Shown here: piece after piece, positions 7,744-17,630 of the stretch
Numbering within the stretch: position 1 is the stretch's first letter
Layout: each line of letters opens with the position of its first letter
NCBI GenBank assembly: GCA_900316965.1
Contig: ONEY01000033.1
Span: 1-40,063, forward strand
DNA from: an uncultured Bacteroidales bacterium
Lineage (GTDB): Bacteria; Bacteroidota; Bacteroidia; Bacteroidales; P3
Direction of reading: 5' to 3'
Length of the DNA: 40,063 bases
The notes under the pieces: model-generated
What the model saw: the letters and a program-made list of their open reading frames with translations, nothing else
Told to the model about the DNA's origin: nothing
Database searches by the model: none
Translations under genes and position numbers: made by a program

Positions 7744-7767
7744 GTTGACTCAGAAAGGGAAGTCAAC
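7744..7767. other. Hairpin GTTGACT/AGTCAAC
   Basis: A 7-bp perfect inverted repeat with a 10-base loop in the leader of the doubtful small frame at 7769. There is no T run after it, so it does not look like a terminator. Confidence 0.4.
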
Positions 7768-7768
7768 G

Positions 7769-8032
7769 ATGTCGCAATTACACACAGAAAAGCAGAGCAA
7801 GTATTTCTCGGAAGCGATACGACTGCATTCGAAAAAGCATCAGCAAGATATGCGGCAAAGACAACGAAGTCAATGGGTTTCAGAAAAGGATAAAGTAATT
7901 AGTGACGCAGCTTCTGGCGACGGAGATATAGGCAGAAGCCTACGACGAGATGATAGGACCTGCACGCAAGAGACAGTAGACGCTATCAGTGAAGAATTAC
8001 TGGCAGTAACTCTATTTGGTTTGCTGGTTTAG
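7769..8032 (+). CDS. Doubtful small protein, Lys/Arg/Gln-rich
   Basis: The frame is open from an ATG at 7724, and a more plausible start is the ATG at 7769 (MSQLHTEKQSKYFSEAIRLH), giving 87 residues. It is rich in Lys, Arg and Gln in its first half, and I recognise no family. Codon use is not absurd, but there is no convincing promoter. The last 21 bases overlap the convergent end of the TPR lipoprotein gene. It may be a remnant of a larger gene or a chance open frame. Confidence 0.3.
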   Translation: MSQLHTEKQSKYFSEAIRLHSKKHQQDMRQRQRSQWVSEKDKVISDAASGDGDIGRSLRRDDRTCTQETVDAISEELLAVTLFGLLV

Positions 8033-8542
8033 GAACTCGTTGAGCTGTTCGTCGGACATGTCGAGCAGTTTTATAGCTTTTTTGATATCCTCGGTGAGAA
8101 AGTGTTCGGGGTATTCGTCAATGAATTCCTGGTAGGCTTTGCGTGCCTCTTCCTTACGTCCGGCATTGTCGAGGTTGATACCTTTCTCGTACATGCATTC
8201 GTCTAGTTTTTCGTAGCCTTCATAGTTGTCGATGATTCGGTCGTAGTATTTGACCATGTCGTCGACATTGTTGGTGGCGTATGCCCATCTTGCAGCCTGA
8301 AGCAGGAAGCTAGGCGTAAGACTGTCGTTGGGATAGGCGTCGGCAAATTGGACATATTTGTTTATGAGGCCGTTGCTGATGGCGGTGTCGATGGTTTCGG
8401 GGAATTCCACATTTATGGATGCCTCTATCGAGTCGATAGCGTTGAGCATATCATCGTGTGAAGGGGTTTTGGTGGCGTTGTTGCATGAAGACGCAATCAT
8501 GGCGGCCATTATAAGGGGTAGAGCGGAATGTTTTATTTTCAT
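8012..8542 (-). CDS. TPR-type lipoprotein
   Basis: Predicted protein of 176 residues: signal peptide with lipobox (IASSC, cysteine 20), then mostly alpha-helical repeats resembling tetratricopeptide units (for example LLQAARWAYATNNVDDMVKY and KGINLDNAGRKEEARKAYQE). TPR lipoproteins act as protein-binding scaffolds at the membrane; the partner here is unknown. It is the third gene of a leftward ruvX-def-TPR series, an arrangement I know from other Bacteroidales. The 64-base gap from def holds one of the GTTAACG repeats. Confidence 0.9.
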   Translation of the reverse strand: MKIKHSALPLIMAAMIASSCNNATKTPSHDDMLNAIDSIEASINVEFPETIDTAISNGLINKYVQFADAYPNDSLTPSFLLQAARWAYATNNVDDMVKYYDRIIDNYEGYEKLDECMYEKGINLDNAGRKEEARKAYQEFIDEYPEHFLTEDIKKAIKLLDMSDEQLNEFLNQQTK

Positions 8543-8587
8543 TGCTTTTGGTGCTTATAAAAAGTTTATTGTTTATAGCTTATAAAA

Positions 8588-8613
8588 GTTAAGGTTACAG
8601 TTAACGTTAAGGT
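8588..8613. repeat. Dispersed GTTAACGTTAAGG-type repeat
   Basis: The segment contains GTTAAGGTTAC followed by GTTAACGTTAAGGT, in the gap between def and the TPR lipoprotein. It belongs to the repeat family seen mainly after 26 kb. Confidence 0.6.
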
Positions 8614-9182
8614 CTATTATTTTTTACAGAGCGTTTCATTCGGTATTTGGGATGTGTTTTTCCCTCTAATATGTTGTTGAGTTTGCGTTTGATCATGGTT
8701 TTGCGCAGGGGGCTGAGGCGGTCGGTGAACACTTTGCCGTGGAGATGGTCAATCTCGTGCTGAGCTACGCGGGCAAACATGCCTCCAATCTCTTCAGTGT
8801 GTTCTTCGAAATTCTCATCTAGCCAGCGAAGCAGTATCTTTTCGGGACGCAGCACATCTTCATGAAGCTCGGGAAGGCTCAGACAGCCTTCGTTGAAGTA
8901 TTGCTTCTCGCCGCGTTCTTCGAGTATTTCGGGGTTGATGAGCACATGGCGTTCCTCTTCGGGGCCATAGGTGTCGGTGGCTTCATCGTAAGGACGGAAA
9001 CCTATCACTACCAGCTGGATGGAAAGGTCTATTTGGGGTGCTGCCAAACCAACGCCGTCGGCAGTATACATGGTCTCAAACATGTCGTCGATAAGTTGTT
9101 TGAGATTGGGGTAATCGGGTGTTATGGGTTGTGCCTCTTTGCGAAGGATGGGGTCGCCGTAGCCTACTATTGGGAGATACAT
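8607..9182 (-). CDS. def: Peptide deformylase
   Basis: This 191-residue enzyme removes the formyl group from the N-terminal methionine of new proteins in the cytosol. All three family motifs are present: GVGLAAPQ (43-50), EGCLSLP with metal-ligand C100, and QHEIDHLHG (141-149) with ligands H142 and H146 and catalytic E143. The start at MYLPIVGYGDPILR is normal for Bacteroidales deformylases. It lies in the middle of the leftward ruvX-def-TPR operon; the gap to ruvX is 68 bases. Confidence 0.97.
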   Translation of the reverse strand: MYLPIVGYGDPILRKEAQPITPDYPNLKQLIDDMFETMYTADGVGLAAPQIDLSIQLVVIGFRPYDEATDTYGPEEERHVLINPEILEERGEKQYFNEGCLSLPELHEDVLRPEKILLRWLDENFEEHTEEIGGMFARVAQHEIDHLHGKVFTDRLSPLRKTMIKRKLNNILEGKTHPKYRMKRSVKNNRP

Positions 9183-9250
9183 TGTTGTTGAAATTAGGAA
9201 TGATTATAATGTTTTTTTAACTGGAAATTGTTTTGTTGTCAGGTTTGGTG

Positions 9251-9694
9251 TTATTGTGTGTCACGATTTCTGCTTTGAGCTATCTCAGCCGAGCGCATAA
9301 AGCTTTGAAGAATAAGTACGGCGCTGACGGTGTCGATGATGGCTTTGTCGCGGCGTTTTTTCTTGCTCATGCCGCTGTCTATCATCGATTGGAATGCCAT
9401 CTTGGAGGTGAAGCGTTCGTCGACACGATCGACAGGGATGTCGGGAAATTTGGCTTTGAGGGCAACGACAAAGGGCTCAATGTAGCGAGCCGACTCGGAA
9501 GGGGTGTTGTCCATGTGGCGGGCGTCGCCGACAACAAAGCGGTCGACGGTCTCGCGACGGGTGTAATTTTCGAGATATGACATCAGTTTTGGTGTCTCAA
9601 CCGTGTCCAAACCCGAAGCAATGATGCCGAGGGGGTCGGTGACGGCAAGTCCAGTACGCTTTATGCCATAGTCAATTGCCATTATTCTTCCCAT
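9251..9694 (-). CDS. ruvX: RuvX/YqgF-family pre-16S rRNA nuclease / Holliday-junction resolvase-like protein
   Basis: I take the ATG at 9694 (MGRIMAIDYGIKRTGLAVTD), giving 147 residues. The frame runs on to 9730, but a promoter -7 element occupies 9720-9727, so the longer start would lie upstream of transcription. The RNase H-like fold is shown by the N-terminal DYG with D8, by VDERFTSKMAF and by the C-terminal KKRRDKAIIDTVSAVLIL, which contains the family's DxxAA/S-type acid. YqgF proteins process the 5' end of 16S rRNA and are related to Holliday-junction resolvases. It is the first gene of the ruvX-def-TPR operon. Confidence 0.95.
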   Translation of the reverse strand: MGRIMAIDYGIKRTGLAVTDPLGIIASGLDTVETPKLMSYLENYTRRETVDRFVVGDARHMDNTPSESARYIEPFVVALKAKFPDIPVDRVDERFTSKMAFQSMIDSGMSKKKRRDKAIIDTVSAVLILQSFMRSAEIAQSRNRDTQ

Positions 9695-9719
9695 GGAAAT
9701 AGAGTCATTTTTCGAGGTG

Positions 9720-9727
9720 CAAAAATA
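9720..9727 (-). promoter_or_regulatory. -7 element for the ruvX operon
   Basis: CAAAAATA on the + strand is TATTTTTG on the - strand (TAnnTTTG). It sits 26 bases before the ATG at 9694 and decides that start. Confidence 0.6.
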
Positions 9728-9843
9728 CAAAATAATTCCGACGTGAGTGTGTTTTGTGCGAAAAAAAACGCTTTTGTTGAAAAAAAATTATTTTTGATAA
9801 TAAGTGTATTAAGGCTAAAAGAGCCGAAAAATGTGATTTTTTT

Positions 9844-9874
9844 TTGTCAGTTTCGGAAAATGTTAGTACTTTTG
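9844..9874 (+). promoter_or_regulatory. Promoter for the tRNA gene
   Basis: TTG (9844-9846), 20 bases, then TACTTTTG (9867-9874) closely matches the Bacteroidota -33/-7 consensus. Transcription would start near 9881, about 60 bases before the tRNA. Confidence 0.7.
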
Positions 9875-9939
9875 CAAACTGAAATTGCGAGAAAGAGGTG
9901 GATGTTTTATTTTTTTACCACCTACTTTTGTCGGGTTTT

Positions 9940-10013
9940 GGTCCCTTAGCTCAGTCGGTTAGAGCAGCTGACTCATAATCAGCGGGTCCTTGGTTCGAGC
10001 CCAAGAGGGACCA
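9940..10013 (+). tRNA. tRNA with CAT anticodon (Met, possibly Ile2)
   Basis: A 74-base cloverleaf: acceptor GGTCCCT pairs with AGGGACC, the D arm holds TTAGCTCAGTCGGTTAGAGC, and the anticodon stem GCTGA/TCAGC encloses the loop CTCATAA with anticodon CAT. The T arm has TTGGTTCGAGCCCAA. The fully paired first acceptor base rules out initiator tRNA, so it is elongator Met, or Ile2 if the C34 is lysidine-modified. The CCA tail is not encoded. Confidence 0.95.
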
Positions 10014-10016
10014 CAA

Positions 10017-10047
10017 AAAAAGCGACGACGCTGTGTCGTCGCTTTTT
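10017..10047. terminator. Terminator after the tRNA
   Basis: Perfect inverted repeat AAAAAGCGACGAC / GTCGTCGCTTTTT with a 5-base loop, four bases past the tRNA. It is also correctly placed to end the convergent flavodoxin gene. Confidence 0.9.
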
Positions 10048-10068
10048 GTTTTGATAATCCTATGTCAC

Positions 10069-10590
10069 TTAGTTCATCAGCTTGCTTTCGCCCCAGTTGT
10101 ACTGTGGGTAGGCTTTTTTCAGGTCGGCGGCGGAGCCTTTGACGTCGCTACCACCGCTGGTGGCGAATACGTTGATGGTTTTGCCGTTGAGGTCGTGGGC
10201 TTCGATGAAGGTGTTGATGATGGTGGGGGCTGTGTACCACCACACGGGGAAGCCTATCCATACGACGTCGTAGTCGGCGATGTTTTCGCAGATGCCTTTG
10301 ATGGCGGGACGTGACGATTTGTCTTTCATTTCGAGGGTAGAGCGGGACTGTTTGTCGCGCCAGTCGAGGTCGGCGCTGCTGTAGGGCTTTTCGGGAGTGA
10401 TCTCATAAAGGTCGGCTCCGAGTTCCTTGGCCAGTTTTTCTGCGGCTTTCTTGGTAGTTCCTGTTGCCGAGAAATAGGCGACGAGAGTTTTTTTCATTTC
10501 TTTTGTCTCCTTTTCTTGTTTGTTTTGTGCGCACGCTGTCATGCTCAGCATGATGGTCATCGCACATAATAATGTCATTATTTTTCTCAT
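10069..10590 (-). CDS. Exported flavodoxin-like lipoprotein
   Basis: I start it at ATG 10590 (MRKIMTLLCAMTIMLSMTAC), because the upstream in-frame sequence to 10743 is low-complexity and the 10590 start begins a lipoprotein signal peptide with lipobox cysteine at 20. The mature part is a flavodoxin: AYFSATGTTKKAAEKLA is the FMN-phosphate loop, followed by VWIGFPVWWYTAPTIINTFI and FATSGGSDV. Predicted product is 173 residues. Flavodoxins carry FMN for one-electron transfer; lipid-anchored, exported versions occur in Bacteroidales but their partners are not known to me. It is transcribed alone. Confidence 0.9.
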   Translation of the reverse strand: MRKIMTLLCAMTIMLSMTACAQNKQEKETKEMKKTLVAYFSATGTTKKAAEKLAKELGADLYEITPEKPYSSADLDWRDKQSRSTLEMKDKSSRPAIKGICENIADYDVVWIGFPVWWYTAPTIINTFIEAHDLNGKTINVFATSGGSDVKGSAADLKKAYPQYNWGESKLMN

Positions 10591-10905
10591 ATATTTCTGT
10601 GTTTTAAGGTCTGATGGGTGTGACTGTATTATATATGTATAACGCAAAACAGACGACTCTATTATTTCTGATTTCGACAGAGAGGCATTTTTTTTTCGTC
10701 GGTATTTATAATAGCTGATTTTTGTGTATTTTTGCACCGTCATCTATAATGATATATGATTATAATCATCCATAGGCATATCGAATTATAAATGATGTAT
10801 TATCAGTCGAGATGATAAAAGAGGAGTGGCGGAGAATAGGTGTCGGAATAATAAGGAAATGCTCCATATTGGGATATATAAATAGTATAATACATATATG
10901 ACTGT
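10591..10905. other. Divergent intergenic region
   Basis: About 315 bases between the flavodoxin and the PfkB kinase. The only signal I can name is a rightward TATTTTTG at 10727-10734, about 170 bases before the kinase start and lacking a clear -33 element. No open frame is convincing. Confidence 0.5.
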
Positions 10906-11814
10906 ATGATCAAAAAGCGAGTAATAGGTATAGGTGAAACGGTGCTGGATATCCTCTTTAGGGACGACCAGCCACAGAAGGCAGTTCCGGGAGGCTCGAC
11001 CTTCAACAGCATTGTCTCATTAGGGCGCGCCGGTGTGACATGCGCTATGGTGACTGAGGCCGGCGGCGACCACATAGGCGACATCATCTGCCGCTATCTG
11101 CAGGATAACGGAGTTTCATCGGAGTATGTATGCTGCCACGAGAATGTCAAGTCGCATATCTCGCTGGCATTCCTCGACAAGAACAACGACGCGCAGTACA
11201 TCTTCTACAAGGATCACGCCTCTGTGACCCTCGACGGCAAGCTGCCGGAGATGACCAAGGACGATGTGGTGCTGTTCGGCTCGTTCTTTGCCATCAATCC
11301 CGCCATACGTCCTGTTGTGGGGGACTTGTTGCGCTCAGCTCGCAATGCTGGCGCTTGGCTTTACTATGATGTCAACTTCCGCAAAAACCATATCGCCGAC
11401 CTGCCGCGGGTGCTGTCCAATGTGGAGGAGAATATGAGTTTGGCCGATGTGGTGCGAGGTTCGGTGGAGGATTTCGGCTATCTGTATGGCCTAACCGACA
11501 TGGATGCCATATATGATCGTGTAAGCCGGTTTTGCGATACGCTGATTGTGACCGACGGGTCGCGTCCGATATGTGTGTTCTGTCATGGATGCATGGATGT
11601 GTTTGCCGTGCAACCCGTGGAGACCGTCAGCACCGTGGGAGCGGGCGACAACTTCAACGCCGGTTACATATACGCCATGATGCGGGGGATGGAAGACCAA
11701 GAATCACGTGTCGAGATGGCGCAACGCTGGAGCCAGGATGTCTGCCGCCAGATAGGTAACAACATCAGCGACGAACTGGTTGTGCAATTGAAAACAAACT
11801 ATCGTAATAGCTAA
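10906..11814 (+). CDS. PfkB-family carbohydrate kinase (fructokinase-like)
   Basis: Predicted 302-residue cytosolic sugar kinase. Family signatures are the N-terminal GIGETVLDILF, the substrate-site GGSTFNS (29-35) and the C-terminal VGAGDNFNAGY, whose D248 is the predicted catalytic base. Sequence style is closest to fructokinases, but the exact sugar cannot be told from sequence alone. Length is normal. It has no sugar-transport or hydrolase neighbour, and the terminator at 11820 follows within a few bases, so it appears to be a single-gene unit. Confidence 0.93.
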   Translation: MIKKRVIGIGETVLDILFRDDQPQKAVPGGSTFNSIVSLGRAGVTCAMVTEAGGDHIGDIICRYLQDNGVSSEYVCCHENVKSHISLAFLDKNNDAQYIFYKDHASVTLDGKLPEMTKDDVVLFGSFFAINPAIRPVVGDLLRSARNAGAWLYYDVNFRKNHIADLPRVLSNVEENMSLADVVRGSVEDFGYLYGLTDMDAIYDRVSRFCDTLIVTDGSRPICVFCHGCMDVFAVQPVETVSTVGAGDNFNAGYIYAMMRGMEDQESRVEMAQRWSQDVCRQIGNNISDELVVQLKTNYRNS

Positions 11815-11819
11815 AAAAA

Positions 11820-11855
11820 CAAAACGAGTCTGGTGATAATGCCAGACTCGTTTTG
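11820..11855. terminator. Bidirectional terminator between PfkB kinase and lipoprotein
   Basis: Perfect stem CAAAACGAGTCTGG / CCAGACTCGTTTTG, starting five bases after the kinase stop and 78 bases from the convergent lipoprotein stop. Confidence 0.88.
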
Positions 11856-11933
11856 TTATACAGATCGTTAGGCTCAAACCTGTATCGGTCGTAAATAGAC
11901 CTATAAATGTCGGCCTAGTGACTGATGAGGGTT

Positions 11934-12839
11934 TTATCGTTTGCTGATTTTCTTGAAGGCGATGTTGTTGAGTGTGCCGGTGTAGTTGAGTTGAACCACT
12001 GTTTCGTCTTCCGTGGTGCCGTATGCATTGATGGTGTAGGTGCCATCGTTGATATTGATTTGGAGTCGGCCGGAAGAGACTATGACTTCGACATCTTCGT
12101 CTGTTGAGGGGTCGGTGTAGGATATTTCGCATGCCGCGGTGTTGGGTTGCAACATCGTGACGTCGGAAGCTGCTATGAGTGTGTACTCGCCAGAGGTGAA
12201 GGTGTTGAGTGTCGCGAATGTGATATCGCCATCATCTCCAGCCAGGGAGATAGCCTGATAGGATATACCTTCTTCGTTGTCAGTATAGATGGCGCCATGG
12301 GATACATCTATTGTCTGTTCTCCTATGGTCAGAGTGCCCTCGCCGGTTTCGGCGTTGATGTCGGTTATCACACCCTCGTAATGAGCTGAGGTGGTAGCAC
12401 CTTGGAAGTCGATGGTGTAAACATCGCCAGAATGCGTGATTGTGAGGGTGCCGCTGAAAAACATAGGTTCATCAGAAAAATAAATCATTCCCACCACGCC
12501 GCCAGAGAGCAGCGCCAAATAGTTGTCGGAGACATTGTAGGTGTTGTCCTCAAAGGGGGTAGCGGCGACAAAACTCAATGCGCTTCCACCATCGCCGAAA
12601 AGGAGTGATAGGACATACATACCCTCTTCCTCAGTTGTGATGAGCATGGAGGGTGTATAGGTCTGACCATCATACTGCACATAGTTGCCTGTCGGGTTGT
12701 TGGGGTTGTTGGGGTTGTTGGGATTATCAGGTGTTTCGCCCGGAGTGTCTTCCTTGTCGCAGCTTACCATAAGAGGTGCTGTTCCGACCATCAGCAGCAT
12801 GGCAAACAATGCGCTGGCAAATAAATTCTTCATTTTCAT
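11934..12839 (-). CDS. Lipoprotein with Pro-Asn repeat linker and beta-sheet domain
   Basis: Predicted 301-residue protein: signal peptide with lipobox cysteine at 27 (LMVSC), an acidic start, then a linker with three to four NNP repeats (near 39-49) encoded by a 9-base tandem repeat at about 12693-12723. The rest is Thr/Gly/Asp-rich beta-strand sequence with two halves of similar style, resembling surface lipoproteins of Bacteroidales. I do not recognise a named domain. Acidic composition suggests surface or periplasmic exposure. It has a strong promoter at 12884-12915. Because the repeat unit is nine bases, length changes would stay in frame. Confidence 0.88.
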   Translation of the reverse strand: MKMKNLFASALFAMLLMVGTAPLMVSCDKEDTPGETPDNPNNPNNPNNPTGNYVQYDGQTYTPSMLITTEEEGMYVLSLLFGDGGSALSFVAATPFEDNTYNVSDNYLALLSGGVVGMIYFSDEPMFFSGTLTITHSGDVYTIDFQGATTSAHYEGVITDINAETGEGTLTIGEQTIDVSHGAIYTDNEEGISYQAISLAGDDGDITFATLNTFTSGEYTLIAASDVTMLQPNTAACEISYTDPSTDEDVEVIVSSGRLQININDGTYTINAYGTTEDETVVQLNYTGTLNNIAFKKISKR

Positions 12840-12883
12840 GTTATGTACTTTTTTGTTAGTTTATTATTGATTGATTTGATTTG

Positions 12884-12915
12884 CAAATATACATATATTG
12901 TTTGTATCTGCCAAA
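12884..12915 (-). promoter_or_regulatory. Promoter for the Pro-Asn lipoprotein
   Basis: On the - strand: TTTG (12915-12912), 20 bases, TATATTTG (12891-12884). This is an exact match to the Bacteroidota promoter pattern, 45 bases before the ATG. Confidence 0.75.
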
Positions 12916-13004
12916 GAATTAGCGTTTTTTATAGTCATTGTTTTTCTATTGTGCAAACAGCGAATTTTATGAATTGTTATTATGTGGCTGATTGTTAATA
13001 AAAT

Positions 13005-13041
13005 AAAAGCCAGATATCATTATTTAGGATATCTGGCTTTT
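13005..13041 (-). terminator. Terminator after the aminotransferase
   Basis: Perfect stem AAAAGCCAGATATC / GATATCTGGCTTTT with a 9-base loop, about 60 bases beyond the aminotransferase stop. Confidence 0.85.
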
Positions 13042-13099
13042 TCTGTTTGCAAAAACGCCGAATGCGGTGGAAAACCGTCGGCGAAAGTGACAAAACCGA

Positions 13100-14416
13100 T
13101 TATTTTGTCGGATGGTCAGCGTGGAATTTCTCGAGACGCACTTTGAGGTCGGGGAACTGGTCGCGCTGAACGAGTGCCACGCAGGCGCGGATGCCTTGTT
13201 TGTGGCTGCCGGTGATGTCGAGAGCGATGGCGCTGATGCCGTAGCGGATGAGCTCGTTGAGGAGGTCGACGCCTTCGAAGCCGGGATAGCAGAAGGTGAA
13301 GTAGAAACCGTCGCCGATGTCTTCGCCCATATCTTTGTCGTAGACGATGAAGAAGCCGTTGTCTGTGAAGAGTTTCTTCATTATTCCAGCTTTCTCGCCA
13401 TATTCTTTGATGTCTTTAACAAAGTTGAAGGTGCCGTCGTTGGCGCCTTTGAGCATGGCAGCCATAGCGTACTGAACGCTGTGGGCGGTACCCGAGCTGA
13501 GGCAGTAGAGGGTGCCGAAGATGAGCGCGCGACCCAACTGGGTTTGGCTGTAGTAGCGAGCCAAATCGGGGCACTCCATGTTGAAGAGAGTGGGGCTGCA
13601 AATCATCATGGCTATACGTTCGCCGGCATAACTGAAGCTCTTGGAGCCGGAAATCATGAGGACATAGCGGTCGGTGTATTTAGCCACAGTGGGTTGGAAG
13701 GGGGCTTTGCCGGGAACGCTGTAGTCCTTGCGGAAGTCCATGAGGAAGTAGGCGTCGTCTTCGAGGACAACGACACCGTATTTGTTGGCCATCTCGCCGA
13801 TGATGCGGAGTTCGTGGTCGGTGAAGCAGAACCATGCGGGGTTGTTGGGCGAGCTGTAGATGAGGCATGCCACATCGCCGTCGCGGAGTTCCTCTTCGAG
13901 TTTGTCGCGCAGTTTGTCGCCGCGGTATTCATAGACGTCGAAGGTCTTCATGGGGATGCCGAGAACGCGGCATTGCTGTTTCTGTACTGGGAAGCCAGGG
14001 TCGATGAAGAGGACTTTGGTCTTCTTGGCGTCGTAGCGGGTGAGGGTGAGGAAGCTGGCGAAGCCGGCTTGCATGGAGCCTACTGTAGGCACGCAGCATT
14101 CGGGAGTGACGTCGATGTCGAGGAAGTTCTTGACAAAGCGAGCAGCCTCTTTCTTGAAGTCGGCGGTGCCGTAGATTTCGGGATATATGGAGGCGACACC
14201 GTTGCGGAGAGCCTCGATTTGAGCCTCGACGCCAACCTTAGGAGCGGGAAGTCCGGGGATGCCCATCTCCATCTTCACGAAGCGCACTTCGGTCTCTTTC
14301 TCAACGTCTTGTATCATTTTGCGCATCTCACGGATGCTGGCTTTGCCGGGGTTGCTTATTTTGTTTTGTGCGGCGATACGGTCGATCACCTCTTTGTTTA
14401 TTGGTATTTGAGTCAT
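13100..14416 (-). CDS. PLP-dependent aminotransferase, class I/II
   Basis: Predicted 438-residue fold-type I aminotransferase. Seen: IYSSPNNPAW (substrate/PLP-site asparagine), LEDDAYF with the PLP-ring Asp, SGSKSFSYAGERIAM with the Schiff-base lysine K259 and a following Arg that should bind the PLP phosphate, and a C-terminal substrate-binding region. It transfers an amino group between an amino acid and a 2-oxo acid; which pair is not evident. This subfamily is widespread in Bacteroidota. It is the second gene after the DUF4835-type protein (58-base gap) and is closed by the terminator at 13005. Confidence 0.95.
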   Translation of the reverse strand: MTQIPINKEVIDRIAAQNKISNPGKASIREMRKMIQDVEKETEVRFVKMEMGIPGLPAPKVGVEAQIEALRNGVASIYPEIYGTADFKKEAARFVKNFLDIDVTPECCVPTVGSMQAGFASFLTLTRYDAKKTKVLFIDPGFPVQKQQCRVLGIPMKTFDVYEYRGDKLRDKLEEELRDGDVACLIYSSPNNPAWFCFTDHELRIIGEMANKYGVVVLEDDAYFLMDFRKDYSVPGKAPFQPTVAKYTDRYVLMISGSKSFSYAGERIAMMICSPTLFNMECPDLARYYSQTQLGRALIFGTLYCLSSGTAHSVQYAMAAMLKGANDGTFNFVKDIKEYGEKAGIMKKLFTDNGFFIVYDKDMGEDIGDGFYFTFCYPGFEGVDLLNELIRYGISAIALDITGSHKQGIRACVALVQRDQFPDLKVRLEKFHADHPTK

Positions 14417-14474
14417 AATTATATATTTGAATCGTTTAAGGGTTGTAAATATATTGGGTTGTTAGTTTGTTTCG

Positions 14475-15404
14475 TTATTTGACGTTCCAGTCTTTCATTT
14501 TGGGCACATTGATGGGGCTGATCTCTTTGATGATGTCGTAAACGGTTTTCTGCTCTTGAGGCGGAGCTGGAGTGAAGATGGAGACTATCTCAGCCATTTT
14601 CACATCTATGAATTGTGTTACGGAGAGAAGGTTGGTGCGTTTTTTGTGCACCTGCTGCAGGTAGCGCAAAGCCTGAATAATGTTTTGGCGCGCCTGCGGT
14701 TGGTCTTTGGTCATCATGTCGAGACCAAGGCGGTGGTAGTAGTAGTATACGCTATGCAGAGCCTCGTATGCCGAGTTGGTGTGGTTTTCCATAAACCAGT
14801 AGCGTGCTTTCTGGCTGTCGCCGGAGTTCCATCCTTTGTATCGGGTTGTAGTACCTGCAACTTGGGCAATGTTGCGGGCCATCTCGAAAAAAGGCTCGCC
14901 GCCGTTGGGGCCATAGGAGTCGAAATAGATGCCTAGCATGATGTAGCAGTAGTAGGCGAGGGTAGAGGAGAGGTTGTCGTAGAAGGTGTTGGGGTCAAAC
15001 TCGAGAGGTTGGCTTTCGTTGAAAGAGAAAACCAGGTCGTTGTTGCCCTCAAGGTAGTTGAAAAGTCCCGAGGTGTAGTTGGAGTTGTAGATGGGACGGC
15101 GCAACTGGATGGATATCTGTCCTGTGAAGTCGGTTGCCGAAGTGCGCTGAGTGAGGATGATGTTGATGGAGCAGTCGATACGCTCCTGATTTTCCATTTC
15201 GAGGTTTGTCCAGTGGCGATTGTTGACAAATTCCTCGATTGAGCGCTTCATTGTTTCAAATATTTTGTTGTCGCCGGTCTCATACTGCTGGGTTGTGCTT
15301 TGCAGTTTCTGATAGTTGACGCTAACGCCGCAACGGAACTCTTGGGCAAAGACCGTTGAACAGAAGAGACACATTATCAATAGTATTGAGCGTTTTATGT
15401 TCAT
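14475..15404 (-). CDS. DUF4835-type exported protein, possibly PorD-like
   Basis: I choose ATG 15404 (MNIKRSILLIMCLFCSTVFAQ), which begins a clean signal peptide; the longer frame to 15416 would use TTG. Predicted 309 residues. The mature part (EFRCGVSVNYQKLQ, then DCSINIILTQR, later EPFFEMARNIAQ and GWNSGDSQKARYWFMENH) matches my memory of the DUF4835 family, which some annotations call type IX secretion protein PorD; I cannot verify that name here. It is probably periplasmic. It heads a unit with the aminotransferase downstream, and a -7 element lies at 15428-15435. Confidence 0.85.
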   Translation of the reverse strand: MNIKRSILLIMCLFCSTVFAQEFRCGVSVNYQKLQSTTQQYETGDNKIFETMKRSIEEFVNNRHWTNLEMENQERIDCSINIILTQRTSATDFTGQISIQLRRPIYNSNYTSGLFNYLEGNNDLVFSFNESQPLEFDPNTFYDNLSSTLAYYCYIMLGIYFDSYGPNGGEPFFEMARNIAQVAGTTTRYKGWNSGDSQKARYWFMENHTNSAYEALHSVYYYYHRLGLDMMTKDQPQARQNIIQALRYLQQVHKKRTNLLSVTQFIDVKMAEIVSIFTPAPPQEQKTVYDIIKEISPINVPKMKDWNVK

Positions 15405-15427
15405 CTGTGGCGACAAAAATATTTTTG

Positions 15428-15435
15428 CAAAGATA
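15428..15435 (-). promoter_or_regulatory. -7 element for the DUF4835-type gene
   Basis: CAAAGATA on the + strand is TATCTTTG on the - strand (TAnnTTTG), 24 bases before the ATG at 15404. A -33 element is not clear. Confidence 0.5.
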
Positions 15436-15529
15436 GTAAAAAAATAGTATATAATTGAAACATTATTTTTTTAACATATTGTTGAAAACTCTTATTGAGC
15501 AAAAAAGAGTGGGAATGGAAAAAAAATAG

Positions 15530-17524
<1,995 letters not shown>

Positions 17525-17630
17525 CAGGTGAGCGTCAGCGAATGGTAGTTCTGTATTATTATCCGCAGGACATTTTAAACATTTAAACTCTTATTTTTTA
17601 ATCGTAAACCTTTAAACCCTTACTATATAA

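Noticed and set aside
9743..9949. Small open frame upstream of the tRNA
   Set aside because: It runs through the tRNA promoter and has no coding character.
13112..14482. Long open frame (456 residues) on the + strand across the aminotransferase
   Set aside because: It is antisense to a gene with clear PLP motifs; its translation is acidic, Val/Ala/Glu-rich low complexity typical of the complement of a GC-rich coding region.
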